Of a stretch of DNA of 64,000 nt, positions 25,067 through 34,433 are shown in pieces. The DNA comes from Hahnella aquatica (GTDB lineage Bacteria > Pseudomonadota > Gammaproteobacteria > Burkholderiales > Burkholderiaceae_A), in assembly GCA_965194505.1 (NCBI GenBank), contig OZ239144.1, forward strand, positions 372,001 to 436,000. The letters are read 5' to 3'. Each line of letters begins with the position of its first letter. Within the stretch, counting starts at the first letter, position 1. The translations under genes were made by a program, and so were the position numbers. The notes beneath the pieces are model-generated. The model was given only the letters and a program-made list of their open reading frames with translations. It did no database searches and had not been told where the DNA came from.

Positions 25067-27853
25067 ATGAATGTGCCAACCCTTTTGCTGGTGGATGCCT
25101 CTAGTTTTGTCTATCGGGCCTTCCATGCCATGCCAGACCTGCGCAGTCGCAGTGGTGCGCCCACCGGGGCCATCACCGGCGTCATCAACATGCTGCGCCG
25201 GGTTCGTCAGGAGTGGCCCGCCGATTTCATCGCCTGTGTGTTCGACCCCAAGGGCCCCACCTTTCGGGACGCCATCTATCCCGAGTACAAGGCCAACCGA
25301 TCGGCCATGCCCGATGACCTGCGACTGCAGATGGCCCCCATTTTTGATGCCGTTCGGGCACTGGGCTGGCCCTTGGTGGTGGTCGATGGCCTGGAGGCCG
25401 ATGACGTGATTGGCACCCTGGCCACGCAGGCCCGGGCGCAGGGCATGCGAACGGTGATTGCCACTGGAGACAAAGACCTCGCCCAACTGGTCTGCGATGA
25501 GGTCACGCTCATCGACACCATGAGCCGCGACGGGGGCCCTGTGAAGGTGACGGATGCGAAGGCGGTGGAGGAGCGCTTTGGCGTGCCGCCCTCGCGGATC
25601 GTGGATTACCTCTCGCTCGTGGGAGACGCGGTGGACAATGTGCCCGGGGTGGAGAAGGTGGGCCCCAAGACTGCGGCCAAGTGGCTGCAGACCCACGGAT
25701 CGCTCGAGGCGGTGATGGCCCAGGCCGATGCTGTGTCGGGGGTGGTGGGCGAGAACCTTCGCAAGGCGCTCGACTGGCTGCCCACGGCCCGCGAGCTCGT
25801 CACGGTCAAGTGCGACGCAGACCTCTCTGCCGCGGTGCCCAGTTTTGAGTCGGCCCTGCGGCCCCAGCCTGTCAGCCCCGAGGGGCTGGCGGTCTTGAGA
25901 GACCAGTACGACCTGGGCAAGAGCCTGCGCGGTCTCTTGGATGAGACCAGTGTGGGCGCAGCAGGGGGCGGGCTCCGGCCAGCAACCGTGGGTGAGGTCC
26001 GTTGGGCAGGCGAGCAGGACTTGCCGGCGCCGGTCTCCGCGGTGGGCCCGGTGTCCTACAAGACGATTCTGAGCACCGAGGATTTGGCCGAGCTGGTGAC
26101 GGCCTTGGCGGCTGCGCCACTGGTGGCCTTTGACACCGAGACCACGGGGCTCGATCCACGACAGGCCGACCTGGTCGGGCTGTCCTTCTCCTGGGCCGTG
26201 GGCCAGGCGGTCTATGTGCCGGTGGGCCATCGCTATGCCGGTGCGCCGGATCAACTGCCCCTGGCCGATGTGCTGGCTGCGCTCAAGTCCTGGTTCGAGG
26301 GTGCGCAGCATGCCAAGCTCGGTCAGAATCTGAAGTACGATGCCCACGTGCTGCGTCGGCATGGCATTCGGGTGGCGGGCATTGCCCACGACACCCTGTT
26401 GGCCTCGTATGTGCTCGAGGCCCATCGATCGCATGACCTCGCAAGCCTCGCCGAGCGCCACCTGGGCCGCAAGGGCCTCTCGTATGACGACGTGACCGGC
26501 AAGGGCGCAAGCCGCATTGGCTTTGAGGAGGTGGCCATCGATGTGGCCACTCAGTACTCGGGTGAGGATGCCGACTTCACTTTTCATTTACATGAGGTCT
26601 TGTGGCCCCAGATCTCGGCCGACCCTCATCTGCTGCGGGTTTATTCCGAGATCGAAATGCCCGCGCTCAGCGTGTTGTTGGAGATGGAGTCGGCTGGCAT
26701 TGCGGTGGCCTCGGCCTTGCTCGACCAGCAGAGCCAGGAGCTGGCCGTCTCGATTGCCAGGCTCGAGGCCCAGGCCCATGAGCTGGCGGGTGGGCCCTTC
26801 AACCTGGGCTCGCCCAAGCAGCTGGCCGAGATTCTTTTTGAGCGCCTGGGCTACCCGCCGGTGAAGAAGACGGCCAAGGGTGCGCCCTCCACCGATGAAG
26901 ACGTGCTCGCCCAGCTCGCCCAGGACTACCCACTGCCCAAGTGCCTGCTGGAGTGGCGTGGCCTCTCCAAGCTCAAGAGCACCTACACCGACAAGCTGCC
27001 CAAGATGGTGGACCCGCAGACCGGTCGTGTGCACACCACCTTCTCGCAGGCCGTGGCGGTCACGGGCCGGCTGGCCTCGAGCGAGCCCAACCTGCAGAAC
27101 ATTCCCATTCGCACGCCCGAGGGGCGGCGCATCCGACAGGCCTTTGTGGCACCGCCCGGGCATCGCCTGGTGTCGGCCGACTATTCCCAGATCGAGCTGC
27201 GCATCATGGCCCACCTCTCGGAGGATGCCGGGCTGGTGTCGGCCTTCGAGCAGGGCGAGGATGTCCACCGAGCCACGGCCAGTGAGATCTTCGGCACGCC
27301 ACGCGAGGAGGTCACCGACGAGCAGCGTCGCTACGCGAAGGTGATTAACTTCGGGCTCATCTACGGCATGAGCGCCTTTGGCCTGGCCCAGAACCTGGAC
27401 ATCGAGCGGTCGGCCGCCAAGGTCTATATGGATCGCTACTTCGCCCGCTACCCCGGGGTGGCTCGTTACATGGAAGAGATCAAGCAGCAGGCTCGGGCGC
27501 AGGGCTATGTCGAGACCGTCTTTGGCCGACGACTCTGGCTGCCCGAGATTGCCTCACCCAATGGCCCGCGTCGGGCCGGGGCAGAGCGGGCGGCGATCAA
27601 TGCACCCATGCAGGGCACGGCCGCCGACCTCATCAAGCTCGCCATGATTCAAATGGCCAAGGCCTTGGAGGCCGCAGGCCTGCGCAGTCGCATGCTCCTG
27701 CAGGTGCACGATGAATTGATTTTCGAGGTGCCCGAGCAGGAGTGGGGCGCCATCTCGGAATTGGTACCCTCTGTGATGGAATCCGTGGCAAGTCTTCGCG
27801 TTCCCTTGGTGGTCTCGGTTGGTTCCGGGGCCAACTGGGATGCGGCACATTGA
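25067..27853 (+). CDS. polA: DNA polymerase I
   Basis: Family A repair and Okazaki-fragment-processing polymerase, 928 residues and complete. The 5' nuclease domain is at about residues 1-300 (LLLVDASSFVYRAFHAM; SLVGDAVDNVPGVEKVGPKT). The proofreading 3'-5' exonuclease is intact, with its Exo I acid pair in VAFDTETTGLD (about residue 356) and Exo II in LGQNLKYDAHVL. Palm motif A is VSADYSQIELRIMAHLSED, motif B RRYAKVINFGLIYGMSAFGLA, and motif C QVHDELIFEVP. The ATG lacks a Shine-Dalgarno and has CATAAT six bases upstream. Divergent from glnS. Confidence 0.97.
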   Translation: MNVPTLLLVDASSFVYRAFHAMPDLRSRSGAPTGAITGVINMLRRVRQEWPADFIACVFDPKGPTFRDAIYPEYKANRSAMPDDLRLQMAPIFDAVRALGWPLVVVDGLEADDVIGTLATQARAQGMRTVIATGDKDLAQLVCDEVTLIDTMSRDGGPVKVTDAKAVEERFGVPPSRIVDYLSLVGDAVDNVPGVEKVGPKTAAKWLQTHGSLEAVMAQADAVSGVVGENLRKALDWLPTARELVTVKCDADLSAAVPSFESALRPQPVSPEGLAVLRDQYDLGKSLRGLLDETSVGAAGGGLRPATVGEVRWAGEQDLPAPVSAVGPVSYKTILSTEDLAELVTALAAAPLVAFDTETTGLDPRQADLVGLSFSWAVGQAVYVPVGHRYAGAPDQLPLADVLAALKSWFEGAQHAKLGQNLKYDAHVLRRHGIRVAGIAHDTLLASYVLEAHRSHDLASLAERHLGRKGLSYDDVTGKGASRIGFEEVAIDVATQYSGEDADFTFHLHEVLWPQISADPHLLRVYSEIEMPALSVLLEMESAGIAVASALLDQQSQELAVSIARLEAQAHELAGGPFNLGSPKQLAEILFERLGYPPVKKTAKGAPSTDEDVLAQLAQDYPLPKCLLEWRGLSKLKSTYTDKLPKMVDPQTGRVHTTFSQAVAVTGRLASSEPNLQNIPIRTPEGRRIRQAFVAPPGHRLVSADYSQIELRIMAHLSEDAGLVSAFEQGEDVHRATASEIFGTPREEVTDEQRRYAKVINFGLIYGMSAFGLAQNLDIERSAAKVYMDRYFARYPGVARYMEEIKQQARAQGYVETVFGRRLWLPEIASPNGPRRAGAERAAINAPMQGTAADLIKLAMIQMAKALEAAGLRSRMLLQVHDELIFEVPEQEWGAISELVPSVMESVASLRVPLVVSVGSGANWDAAH

Positions 27854-27880
27854 TGTGAACCCCGACCAAAGGAGATCTTG

Positions 27881-28795
27881 ATGTCGCACGATTGGTTGCA
27901 CCAAGCCCAACAAGAGGTGGACTCCCTCACCCCGCCCAATCCCGAGCTGCTGCCGGGCAGTCGCCGTGGCTTCTTACAGGCCTCTGCTCTGGCGGGCTTT
28001 GCCACGGCCGTGGCGCCCACTGGTGCCCTGCAGGCACAGACCATCACCACCGACACCCAAGGCCTGGATGCCGCCATGGTGAGCATTCCCACCAAGACAG
28101 GCCCGATTCCCGCCTACATGGCCAAGCCTGCGGGTAAAAAAGGCCTGGCCACGGTGGTGGTCATGCATGAAATTTTCGGCGTGCATGAGCACATCAAGGA
28201 TGTCTGCCGCCGGTTCGCCAAGCAGGGCTACCTTGCGGTGGCACCGGAGTTCTTTCATCGCCAGGGCGATCCATCCAAGCTCACCGACATGGCCGCCATC
28301 TTTGCCAACATCGTGAGCAAGGCCACCGATGCTCAGGTGTTGGGTGACCTTCAGGCCGCCCTGGACTGGTCGGTCGGCCATGGCGGTGTGAAGGGCCTGG
28401 CTGGCACCACGGGCTTTTGCTGGGGTGGCCGCATCGTGTGGCTGGCCTCGGCTGCCATGCCCGATCTAAAAGGTGGCGTGGCCTGGTATGGCCGCATTCG
28501 CACGACGGTGAATGAGGCCAACCCCACGCACCCCATCGACATTGCCGAGAAGCTCAAGTGGCCGGTCTTGGGGCTTTACGGTGGCGCCGACAGTGGCATC
28601 CCGAACTCAGATGTCGATGAGATGAAAACGAAGTTGTCCTTCGGGACGGATGCGGCCCAGGCCTCCGAGATCATTCTCTATCCCGACACGCCCCACGCCT
28701 TCCATGCCGACTACCGGCCAAGCTATCGCAAGCAGCAGGCCGAGGACGGCTGGAAGCGTTGCCTGGCCTGGTTCGCGAAGACGCTCAAGGCCTAA
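27881..28795 (+). CDS. Tat-exported dienelactone hydrolase family protein
   Basis: A 304-residue alpha/beta hydrolase of the dienelactone hydrolase family. The ATG at 27881 is set by AAGGAG at 27868-27873. A twin-arginine signal (SRRGFLQASALAGF, arginines about residues 28-29, then ALQAQ) predicts export of the folded enzyme to the periplasm. Family catalytic residues are visible: glutamate in VMHEIFGVHEH, nucleophile cysteine in TGFCWGG, aspartate in YGGADSG and histidine in TPHAFHADY. The substrate is unknown; homologues act on lactones or esters. It starts 27 bases after polA and ends at a hairpin shared with phoX. Confidence 0.88.
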   Translation: MSHDWLHQAQQEVDSLTPPNPELLPGSRRGFLQASALAGFATAVAPTGALQAQTITTDTQGLDAAMVSIPTKTGPIPAYMAKPAGKKGLATVVVMHEIFGVHEHIKDVCRRFAKQGYLAVAPEFFHRQGDPSKLTDMAAIFANIVSKATDAQVLGDLQAALDWSVGHGGVKGLAGTTGFCWGGRIVWLASAAMPDLKGGVAWYGRIRTTVNEANPTHPIDIAEKLKWPVLGLYGGADSGIPNSDVDEMKTKLSFGTDAAQASEIILYPDTPHAFHADYRPSYRKQQAEDGWKRCLAWFAKTLKA

Positions 28796-28814
28796 GCGCT
28801 TCTGGGATAGAACA

Positions 28815-28844
28815 CCTCGGGCTGCCGATCTGGTCGGCCCGAGG
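28815..28844. terminator. hairpin between convergent hydrolase and phoX genes
   Basis: CCTCGGG (28815-28821) pairs with CCCGAGG (28838-28844). An inner CCGA/TCGG pairing closes a short loop. It sits between two convergent stops and lacks a strong T run on either side, so it is a likely but imperfect bidirectional terminator. Confidence 0.5.
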
Positions 28845-28855
28845 TTCCACTCAGA

Positions 28856-31066
28856 CTAAAGGCCGATCAGGCCGCCGTCGTCTCGGGTGATGGCAATGGT
28901 GGCCGAGCGCGGCCGCCCGGCCTTTCCGTGTCCCTGGTTGCCAGGCCACTGGCTCTCATAGCGCTCTTGTAGGAGGTCGGCGGCACTGGTGTTCTCGCCC
29001 GGGTGTTGGATGTTCACGAACAGGGTCTTGCCATCGGGTGTCTCACACAGCCCGGTGATCTCTGAGCCTTTGGGGCCCACCAGGAAGCGTTTGAGCCGCT
29101 GCTCGTTGAGCGGTGCGCCCATGCGGGTGACCTGCTCGGCGGTCTGGCCATCGAGCTCGTTTTGCACCGTGACAAAGCGGCCATCACCGAGCCGGCCCGG
29201 CAGGGCGGCCACCATCATGCAGTTGCTCTCGTCGGTCATGGCGCCATCATCGGTCTGGATCCAGCAGATGCCCGTGGCCTGGCTGAACCAGATGCCATCG
29301 GGTGACGAGAAGCTGTTGTTGGCCGTGAGGCCCGAGAGGTTGGCGGGGCCCGCATCTTCCTCTGCACCGAATAGGAAGATGTCCCACGAGAAGCGCATGG
29401 CATCGGCGCGGCCCTGGTCTTCCATGAAGCGAAGGATGTGGCCATTGGGGTTGCCCGCGCGCTTCTTGCCGTCTTCATCTCGGAAGGCCCGGGGGTTCGC
29501 GGCGTTGGTCTTTCCAGGGGTGCGGTTGCGGTCGTTGTTGTTGGTCATGGCAAAGAAGATTTCGCCGTTGGTGGGGTGGCGCGCGCCCCACTCGGGACGG
29601 TCCATGGGGGTGGCCCCCACGGCATCGGCCGCAAGCCTGGCATAGACCAGCACCTCGGCCTGGCTGCGAAACCCAAAGTTTTTCTCGGCGGCAATGGCCG
29701 GGTTTTTGATATTGAGGGGCAGCCATTGCCCGGTGCCATCTGGCAGAAAGCGGGCGGCATAGAGGCTGCCTTCATTGAGGTAGCGATGGCCCGCCTCCAG
29801 GCCGCCCGCAGCGTCGGCCGGGTTCCAGCGGGCCTTGGACACGAACTTATAGATGTACTCGTTGCGGCCATCGCAGCCCATGTAGACCGAGAGCGGCTCA
29901 CCCTTAATCGGCTTTCCGAAGACTGCAGCCTCGTGGACGAACCGGCCCAGAGACACCCGCTTGATGGGCGCCTTGTCGGCCCGGGTGGGGTCGATCTCGA
30001 CCACATAGCCAAAGGTGTTGGGCTCTTGCCGATAGTCGTCTGCGGGGCCCTTGCCCGTGCGCGCGGTGTTCCAACGGGCGAATCGACTGTCGGTGGGGTT
30101 GGCCGTGTGCCAGCCCTGTGAACGGTTTCGGCCACCGTCCTTCACGGGCTCGGTGGTCACGCCGTAGCGGCGTAGGGCAATCTGGCTTCGGGGGTCGGGT
30201 GCCTCACCGCCGTCCGTCATGCTGAAGTAAGGGTAAAAGTTTTCCTCGCAAGTGAGGTAGGTGCCCCAGGGGGTGCGGCCCATGCCGCAGTTGTTGATGG
30301 TGCCGCGGCAGCGCTGGCCAGAGGGGTCGTACCGGGTGGCCAGGAGTGCTCGGATGGCGGACAGGTCCGCGGCCGGGCCGGCCACCAGGGCGGGCGTCTC
30401 TGGGGTGATGCGGCGGTTGAGCCGTGAGCCACGCACCATGTTCCAGCCGGCAGCGCCCTGCCGAATCTCGACAATCGAGACGCCGTGCAGGTTGATCTCT
30501 TTGAGGACTTCGGCCACGGGGCGTGTACCGCCATCCCACTGGCCAAATTGATTGAACTTCAGGCCTGTTTTGGTGCCACTGGTCTGGCCGTTTCGGTGCA
30601 GGAAGACGGCCTCGGCCGAGCTCTCGTGGTTGACCACCAGCAGGGCGCGGCCTGTGTTCTCGGTGGTGTACTGGCCTGCCTCGGTGATGAAAAAGATGTC
30701 CATGCCGTCGTGCTGATCACCCACGCGCTGGCTGAAGTCGTCTGTCTCCAGGCCCAGGCCGGTGAAGCTGGGCACCTCGAAGTTCAGGGCATCGCCCGTG
30801 GCATGAATGACCTGGTAGCGGTAGCCCGGTGGCAGCACCACGTTGTCGGTGAGCTGTTTGGAGACGGGCTCAAAGGGCAGGGCCTCGGGCTTGGTGCTGC
30901 CCTTGGTGGCCGACCACGCGGGATGTGGCCAGCACAGGGCCGAGGCGAGGCTGATCAGACCAGTGCCGCCCACCACCATTTGGCGGCGCAGCCGGCTGGG
31001 CGGGGCTTCTTCAAGAATGGATTGGAGGTGTGGTGCGGTGTTCGAGGTCATGGCGGCCGGCGTCAT
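28856..31066 (-). CDS. PhoX-family alkaline phosphatase (DUF839)
   Basis: A 736-residue secreted protein of the PhoX/DUF839 family, calcium- and iron-dependent phosphatases released under phosphate starvation. A Tat-like signal is present (SRLRRQMVVGGTGLISLASA, arginines about residues 27-28, then HPAWSA). Typical PhoX segments include NNCGMGRTPWGTYLTCEENF, GRFVHEAA, MGCDGRNEYIYKFVS and ITGLCETPDGKTLFVNIQHPGE. The start is uncertain between ATGs at 31066 and 31051. A PHO-box-like double repeat lies in the 109-base gap to the divergent ZIP transporter (31094-31111). Other DUF839 members have no proven activity, so the substrate is inferred. Confidence 0.85.
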   Translation of the reverse strand: MTPAAMTSNTAPHLQSILEEAPPSRLRRQMVVGGTGLISLASALCWPHPAWSATKGSTKPEALPFEPVSKQLTDNVVLPPGYRYQVIHATGDALNFEVPSFTGLGLETDDFSQRVGDQHDGMDIFFITEAGQYTTENTGRALLVVNHESSAEAVFLHRNGQTSGTKTGLKFNQFGQWDGGTRPVAEVLKEINLHGVSIVEIRQGAAGWNMVRGSRLNRRITPETPALVAGPAADLSAIRALLATRYDPSGQRCRGTINNCGMGRTPWGTYLTCEENFYPYFSMTDGGEAPDPRSQIALRRYGVTTEPVKDGGRNRSQGWHTANPTDSRFARWNTARTGKGPADDYRQEPNTFGYVVEIDPTRADKAPIKRVSLGRFVHEAAVFGKPIKGEPLSVYMGCDGRNEYIYKFVSKARWNPADAAGGLEAGHRYLNEGSLYAARFLPDGTGQWLPLNIKNPAIAAEKNFGFRSQAEVLVYARLAADAVGATPMDRPEWGARHPTNGEIFFAMTNNNDRNRTPGKTNAANPRAFRDEDGKKRAGNPNGHILRFMEDQGRADAMRFSWDIFLFGAEEDAGPANLSGLTANNSFSSPDGIWFSQATGICWIQTDDGAMTDESNCMMVAALPGRLGDGRFVTVQNELDGQTAEQVTRMGAPLNEQRLKRFLVGPKGSEITGLCETPDGKTLFVNIQHPGENTSAADLLQERYESQWPGNQGHGKAGRPRSATIAITRDDGGLIGL

Positions 31067-31093
31067 TGAAGGTGTGGGTTGGAGGCGCTATTT

Positions 31094-31111
31094 CTGACAT
31101 GGTTCTGTTAC
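31094..31111 (+). promoter_or_regulatory. PHO-box-like repeat between phoX and ZIP transporter genes
   Basis: CTGACAT (31094-31100) and CTGTTAC (31105-31111) are two seven-base half sites repeated with the 11-base period of the PhoB-binding PHO box. Each differs from the consensus half site at one position, but the four-base spacer between them fits poorly. It lies 28 bases from the phoX start. As written, the half sites point toward the ZIP gene; on the minus strand they point toward phoX. Confidence 0.35.
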
Positions 31112-31175
31112 CGCCATGTGATGCAAGCCGTTTCGGCGGTTTTCCCCTATGCTTGTGGGCTTTCTGCCGCCCCTC

Positions 31176-31976
31176 ATGACCCTTCTCTACATCCTTCTGG
31201 CGTCCCTTGCAGCCACCAGCCTGAGCATTCTGCTGGCGGCCGCGGTGTCGCTTGGCCGACTCTCCTCGATGGTGGATCGGATGGTGAGCTTCTCGGCTGG
31301 CATGCTCATGGGCACCGCACTGCTGCACCTGCTGCCCGAGAGCCTGCACCTGGGCGGGGCCGATGTGCATGCCATTACAGCCACCATGCTGGGCGGGCTG
31401 ATTGGATTTTTTGCGCTCGAGCGGTTCTCGCTTTTTCGACACGACCACCACCATGAGCACGATGGCCATGCCCATCCGAGCGGCCACGATGCCCATGTGG
31501 CGGGCAAGGGGGGTTCCACCCTGCTGGTGGGCAGCGCCATTCATGCGCTTGCAGATGGCGTGCTCATTGCGGCGGCCTTCCGGGCCGACACATTCCTGGG
31601 GGTGATGACGGCTGCAGCCATTGCCACCCATGAGGTGCCTCAGCAGATTGGCAATTTCTTTGTGCTGCTCAACAGTGGCTTTAGCAAGGTGCGTGCGTTG
31701 CTGTTCAACCTTCTCACCGGCCTTGGTGCCGTGGTGGGTGGGGTGGTGGGCTACTTTGCCCTGGCCGAGGCGGGCGGCTGGCTGCCCTATGTGGTGGTGG
31801 TGGCTGCGAGTAGCTTCATTTACATTGCGCTTTCAGACCTCATTCCCCAGTTGCATGCCCAGGCCGATTCCCACCACCATGGTGGCCAGACCCGCGCCGT
31901 CTGGCAGCAGCCCGTGCTCATGCTGGCCGGTGTTGCCATGGCCGCCCTGGCCACGCGGTTCTTGCACGGGCATTGA
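31176..31976 (+). CDS. ZIP-family divalent metal transporter
   Basis: A 266-residue inner-membrane transporter of the ZIP family, probably importing zinc or another divalent metal. Eight hydrophobic segments are visible. The variable loop after helix 3 is rich in histidine (HDHHHEHDGHAHPSGHDAH, about residues 90-110). The family metal site of helices 4-5 is present as SAIHALADGVLIAAAF and IATHEVPQQIGNF. The ATG at 31176 gives the common opening MTLLYILLASLAA; an ATG at 31149 is also in frame but lies inside a TATGCT hexamer that could be a -10. It is divergent from phoX and 83 bases before the pilus operon. Confidence 0.87.
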   Translation: MTLLYILLASLAATSLSILLAAAVSLGRLSSMVDRMVSFSAGMLMGTALLHLLPESLHLGGADVHAITATMLGGLIGFFALERFSLFRHDHHHEHDGHAHPSGHDAHVAGKGGSTLLVGSAIHALADGVLIAAAFRADTFLGVMTAAAIATHEVPQQIGNFFVLLNSGFSKVRALLFNLLTGLGAVVGGVVGYFALAEAGGWLPYVVVVAASSFIYIALSDLIPQLHAQADSHHHGGQTRAVWQQPVLMLAGVAMAALATRFLHGH

Positions 31977-32059
31977 AACGGCCTAGTCCAAGGCGCTAAT
32001 TCTCCAAGGGGCGCTCGCGTCCGAGACTTGCGGCTTCTTTCACAGAGGAGGAGCGCCGC

Positions 32060-32353
32060 ATGTTCAGAGCTTGGATTTCCAAACAAAGGATTCGTCAGTC
32101 TGCTCATCGGCCGTCTGGCCAAGGGATGACGGAATACATCATCGTGGTGGCGGTGGTGGCCGTCGCCGCGATCGGGGTCTACAGCCTGTTGGGCCAGACG
32201 ATTCGAAATCAGACGGCGGGCATCGCGCAAGAGATTGCCGGTAACGATGCTGGTTCGGCCATCAGCGCGGCCAATTCCAATGCCAACACCGCGCGCCTCA
32301 CCGCCAACAATGCGAAGGGCCTTCGCAACTTCAACGAAGACAATCGCCCGTGA
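32060..32353 (+). CDS. Flp-type (type IVb) pilin
   Basis: A 97-residue prepilin, the probable major subunit of a Tad/Flp pilus. The processing site is G20 followed by QGMTEYIIVVAV, with the glutamate at +5 and tyrosine at +6 that define Flp pilins, then one hydrophobic helix (about residues 27-46). The mature tail is rich in Ala, Asn and Thr (AISAANSNANTARLTANN) and is longer than in typical 50-60-residue Flp pilins. A strong AGGAGG (32046-32051) sits eight bases upstream. It heads an operon that runs to 41509 with four-base overlaps at most junctions. Confidence 0.88.
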   Translation: MFRAWISKQRIRQSAHRPSGQGMTEYIIVVAVVAVAAIGVYSLLGQTIRNQTAGIAQEIAGNDAGSAISAANSNANTARLTANNAKGLRNFNEDNRP

Positions 32354-33708
32354 GCAGATCTGGCGAGGCACCTCGTGGCTTTGTGCTGGTGGCGGGGCTG
32401 GGCTTGGTGCTCATGTCCGCCATTGGCATGGTGGCGCTTCTTGCAGGGGCAGCCCTTTACGCAGACAAGCAAAAAGGGTCAGACCTCGCCGATGCTGCGG
32501 CCCTGTCGGTTGCAACCTGGTACGCGCAGGCGCTGAACTATCAGGCCTACGCCAATCGCGCGATCATTGCCAATGAGGTCATGATTGCCCAGAGCCTGAC
32601 GGTCTTGGCCTGGATCAAGCACCTGGAGACGCTTACACGCAACACAGGTCAGGTGGCAGCGCTTTTCCCGGCTGTCTCGGGCGTGTCTGCCTGGCTGCAA
32701 CAGGCAACGCTCTCGGCCAGGGGTGTCACCCAGATGGCAGTTTCTGCGGAGGTTCCCTTTCGCAGCGCCTACACCAGGGCATTGCAGGCCTCACAGGAGG
32801 CCATGCAGCTTGCGGCCAATCCGTTTGCCACACAGTCCCTGGTCAATGAGGTGATCTGGTCGGGTGACCCCCGCTTTTTTGGTCAGTACCTTCCGAGCTC
32901 AGATGTCTCCCGCTTTTACCGCGCGGTTCGCAGCTATTCGGGCCAGGAACGTCAGCTACAGGCGCAGCATGTGCTCTCGCAACTCGATCGCTTCACTCAG
33001 GCCCGGGGTTATGACCAACGCCTGTATCTGCTGCCATCCACAGGCTGCATCCCTACCAGCACCAACACCCTGTTCTCCCGCTTGGTTCGGCGCGGTGGAA
33101 CAGGCCTCACGTCGGACTGGAGCGAGTGGGAATCGGTGGACACGTTGTCTGTCCACCGATGGCAACGGCGGAGTCGTTGGCGCCGCACCTGCAGTGGCCT
33201 GACGGAGTCATTCCCACTCGGCTGGGGGGCTGCCCAGGCAGGCACGCCCGTCGAGCGGAGTCTCATGGACCAGGCGGGAACAGGTGGCAATGGTCAGTCG
33301 CTCTCCAGGGCGAGGTCGGAGGGAGCCGCTGTTCACGGTTACCTTGGACTGTCGGCCTATCGAGATTTGTCTGATCAATCGGTGTCTGGGCGTCGAGCGT
33401 CTGCCTTTCGAATCCCCGTGCTTGTTCGGCTGGCCGACAACAAGAGGCTCGCGCCATCGGCATCGAATTCGCTCGAGCGCCTGCTGACGCCCGACTCCAG
33501 GGCTGATTCCACAGCATCCGGTGCGTTGCTGGGCCAGGCACTCTGGGCCATGTCGGTGGGTGAGGTTCGATTCATCGATCCAACGGCCGGTCCGGTGGAG
33601 CACCTTCCGAGTCTTCTCATGCCATTCTGGCAGGCCAATCTCACGTCGGTTCAGCCGCAGGATCAGGGCGCAGCAATCCTGGCGGCTGGAAGGCGCGCTG
33701 GCCCATGA
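32350..33708 (+). CDS. TadG-like pilus assembly protein
   Basis: A 452-residue protein with one N-terminal membrane helix (about residues 10-37, GFVLVAGLGLVLMSAIG) and a large periplasmic region. The segment KGSDLADAAALSVATWYAQALNYQAYANRAI is the usual TadG-related signature. The helix is preceded by PRG10 like a prepilin, but the +5 position is alanine instead of glutamate, so prepilin peptidase cleavage is doubtful. A GTG start overlaps the pilin stop (GTGA). In other Tad systems TadG-like proteins help anchor or assemble the pilus; the exact role is not established. The C-terminal half has no recognised domain. Confidence 0.72.
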   Translation: MSRSGEAPRGFVLVAGLGLVLMSAIGMVALLAGAALYADKQKGSDLADAAALSVATWYAQALNYQAYANRAIIANEVMIAQSLTVLAWIKHLETLTRNTGQVAALFPAVSGVSAWLQQATLSARGVTQMAVSAEVPFRSAYTRALQASQEAMQLAANPFATQSLVNEVIWSGDPRFFGQYLPSSDVSRFYRAVRSYSGQERQLQAQHVLSQLDRFTQARGYDQRLYLLPSTGCIPTSTNTLFSRLVRRGGTGLTSDWSEWESVDTLSVHRWQRRSRWRRTCSGLTESFPLGWGAAQAGTPVERSLMDQAGTGGNGQSLSRARSEGAAVHGYLGLSAYRDLSDQSVSGRRASAFRIPVLVRLADNKRLAPSASNSLERLLTPDSRADSTASGALLGQALWAMSVGEVRFIDPTAGPVEHLPSLLMPFWQANLTSVQPQDQGAAILAAGRRAGP

Positions 33709-34433
33709 GGGCGCCCCAGGGTCAGGCCTTGGTCGAGGGGTTGGTCGTCATGGGCGTCTTGGCGGGACTGCTGTTGGTGGCAACGATTGCATGGCGCATG
33801 GGTACCGATGCACAGTTGATCAGTCGGGTTGCACACCGTGACGCCATGGCCTGCCACTCCATGGGAGGCGAGTGCCGGCAGTTCTTGACCTCCCAGTCAC
33901 CATGGATGGCCGACCCGCACGCTCAGATTCAGAGCCTCACGCTTGCAGAGGGCGCCGACCGGGCAGGCGGTATTCGTCGCCATGTGGACCAACCCATGGC
34001 TGAGGTGAGCGGTGTCTACGTGATGGACAGGCTCGCCCGGGCCTTGGGCGGGTTTCGGGATGAGGCGGCCTCCTCCTTGTTTCGGCTGCCCCCAAGCCAC
34101 CGTCTGGTGCGCACCCATGCCCGGGACAGCCAGTTTGACCCTTCAGCCTCCACGGTTGGTCAGGGCCGAGTCTCTTCCCTCGCCCTTGCTGTCCATGACT
34201 GGTCATCCGAGAGCGATGCAGAGACGCTGTCGATGGTTCAGTCCGGGGCTGATCCTCTCCCGTGGCTGGCCGATGCGTGGCGATGGTCGTATGCACCGGT
34301 CACGGGGGTGCTGATGCCCACCCTGGAGTGGCTCGGCCTGGAGTCAGGGTCAGAGGCCCTGAGGTCACGATTCCACCAAGCTGATATCGGTGCCTTTCCT
34401 TCGACGACGGTCTCGCGGGGGGCAAGTCAATGA
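33705..34433 (+). CDS. TadE-like pseudopilin of the tad operon
   Basis: A 242-residue protein with a very short leader, MRAPQG6, then QALVEGLVVMGVLAGLLLVA. This matches a type IVb prepilin site with glutamate at +5, so it is probably a processed minor pseudopilin. After the helix (about 12-30) comes a hydrophilic periplasmic domain of about 200 residues without a recognised family. An ATGA overlap joins it to the TadG-like gene, and another joins it to the next gene. Function is inferred from the signal motif and the position only. Confidence 0.65.
   Translation: MRAPQGQALVEGLVVMGVLAGLLLVATIAWRMGTDAQLISRVAHRDAMACHSMGGECRQFLTSQSPWMADPHAQIQSLTLAEGADRAGGIRRHVDQPMAEVSGVYVMDRLARALGGFRDEAASSLFRLPPSHRLVRTHARDSQFDPSASTVGQGRVSSLALAVHDWSSESDAETLSMVQSGADPLPWLADAWRWSYAPVTGVLMPTLEWLGLESGSEALRSRFHQADIGAFPSTTVSRGASQ

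Noticed and set aside
29438..30121. 227-codon plus-strand frame opposite phoX
   Set aside because: Antisense to conserved PhoX segments, no ribosome site.
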